Below are positions 63,701 to 64,000 of a DNA stretch of 64,000 bases, piece after piece. The stretch is from Arthrobacter sp. Y81. Its GTDB lineage: Bacteria > Actinomycetota > Actinomycetes > Actinomycetales > Micrococcaceae. The notes beneath the pieces are model-generated. The model saw only the letters and a list, made by a program, of their open reading frames with translations, ran no database searches and was not told where the DNA came from. The position numbers and the translations under genes are program-made. Each line of letters begins with the position of its first letter. Within the stretch, counting starts at the first letter, position 1. The stretch lies in NCBI RefSeq assembly GCF_002929335.1, contig NZ_PJIL01000009.1, positions 1-64,000 of the forward strand, written 5' to 3'.

Positions 63701-64000
63701 CTAACGGAGGCCGTTGCTGTGGGCCATGGCGATCGCTTCGGTGCGGGACGAAGCGCCGACCTTCCGGTAGATGTTGCGGAGGTGGAACTTCACGGTGTTC
63801 TCGCTGATGTGCAGTTTCGCCGCGATGGCCCGGTTCCGCTGGCCGGCGGCCAGCAGCTGCAGCACCTCGAGTTCCCGCTCACCGAGCTTCCAGTCGGAGA
63901 CGTCCGCCAGTTGGCGGGCCGGCGGGTCGAGGGGGAGTGAGACGGCGACGTCGGCACCCCAGCCGGGCATCACATCCACCGACATGCTGCCGTCAAGGGC
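63701..64000 (-). CDS. LuxR-type regulator, C-terminal part (cut by window edge)
   Basis: The last 99 residues of a protein that runs off the window. It ends with a LuxR/FixJ HTH (LGERELEVLQLLAAGQRNRA, then ISENTVKFHLRNIYRKVGAS). An open frame continues to base 64000 with no start required inside. It may be a response regulator or a larger LuxR protein; the missing N-terminus would decide. Confidence 0.85.
   Translation of the reverse strand, partial: ALDGSMSVDVMPGWGADVAVSLPLDPPARQLADVSDWKLGERELEVLQLLAAGQRNRAIAAKLHISENTVKFHLRNIYRKVGASSRTEAIAMAHSNGLR

Overview
This window reads as a chromosomal segment of a high-GC actinobacterium of the Arthrobacter/Pseudarthrobacter type. The evidence is the uniformly GC-rich coding with GTG/TTG starts, actinobacteria-typical genes (DUF3073, a DUF222/HNH '13E12' protein, a mycothiol-type formaldehyde dehydrogenase, a Septum_form protein), and a dimethylglycine oxidase that closely matches what I recall of the Arthrobacter globiformis enzyme. 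No tRNA, rRNA, CRISPR array, transposase or phage gene was seen.

Layout. 0.1-9 kb: housekeeping and accessory genes (beta-lactamase fold, CorA, YccF, an ArsR/SRPBCC pair, ComB-like and DUF4031-HD proteins, a DUF222-HNH protein, a berberine-bridge-type oxidase). 9-12.2 kb: a molybdate operon (HTH-TOBE regulator, modA, modB, modC). 12.4-17.7 kb: first choline module, betT-betB-betA. 17.7-29.3 kb: AhpD-like protein, clpB, Septum_form protein, DUF3073, two VOC proteins, purM-purF, uraH-uraD and two decayed genes. 29.5-33.3 kb: orphan histidine kinase and a GH26-like/OpgC fusion. 33.3-37.5 kb: a repeat field, IclR, creatinase and an MFS importer. 37.9-47.2 kb: second choline module (betA-betB-APC permease), then mycothiol formaldehyde dehydrogenase, an MBL hydrolase and an FdhF/YdeP-type molybdoenzyme. 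47.2-53.2 kb: glycogen-debranching-type enzyme and a small transcription-factor island (ECF sigma fused to an anti-sigma-like tail, stand-alone RpoA-CTD-like protein, second ECF sigma, DUF1508 protein). 53.4-62.9 kb: betaine demethylation (dimethylglycine oxidase, PurU, betaine BCCT carrier and Rieske ferredoxin on one strand; reductase and Rieske oxygenase on the other; then IclR). 63.1-64 kb: a GNAT protein and a cut-off LuxR regulator.

How it fits together. The main theme is use of methylated amines as carbon, nitrogen and C1 source. Choline enters by BetT and is oxidised to glycine betaine by either bet module. Betaine is demethylated by the Rieske system to dimethylglycine, then by dimethylglycine oxidase to sarcosine. 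Creatinase feeds in sarcosine from creatine. Formaldehyde released on the way can pass through the mycothiol-dependent dehydrogenase and MBL hydrolase to formate and then the molybdenum formate-dehydrogenase-like enzyme; PurU returns formyl-folate to formate and folate. ModABC could supply the molybdenum. A sarcosine oxidase and serine hydroxymethyltransferase are not in the window.

Two divergent promoter regions of this pathway (59.3-59.5 kb and 37.5-37.8 kb) share a GTTGC-rich element. At three of the four copies it directly follows a -35/17-bp/-10 promoter, which suggests a common regulon under the IclR proteins encoded at 33.8 or 62.1 kb. The least described part is the sigma/RpoA-CTD island at 50-53 kb.
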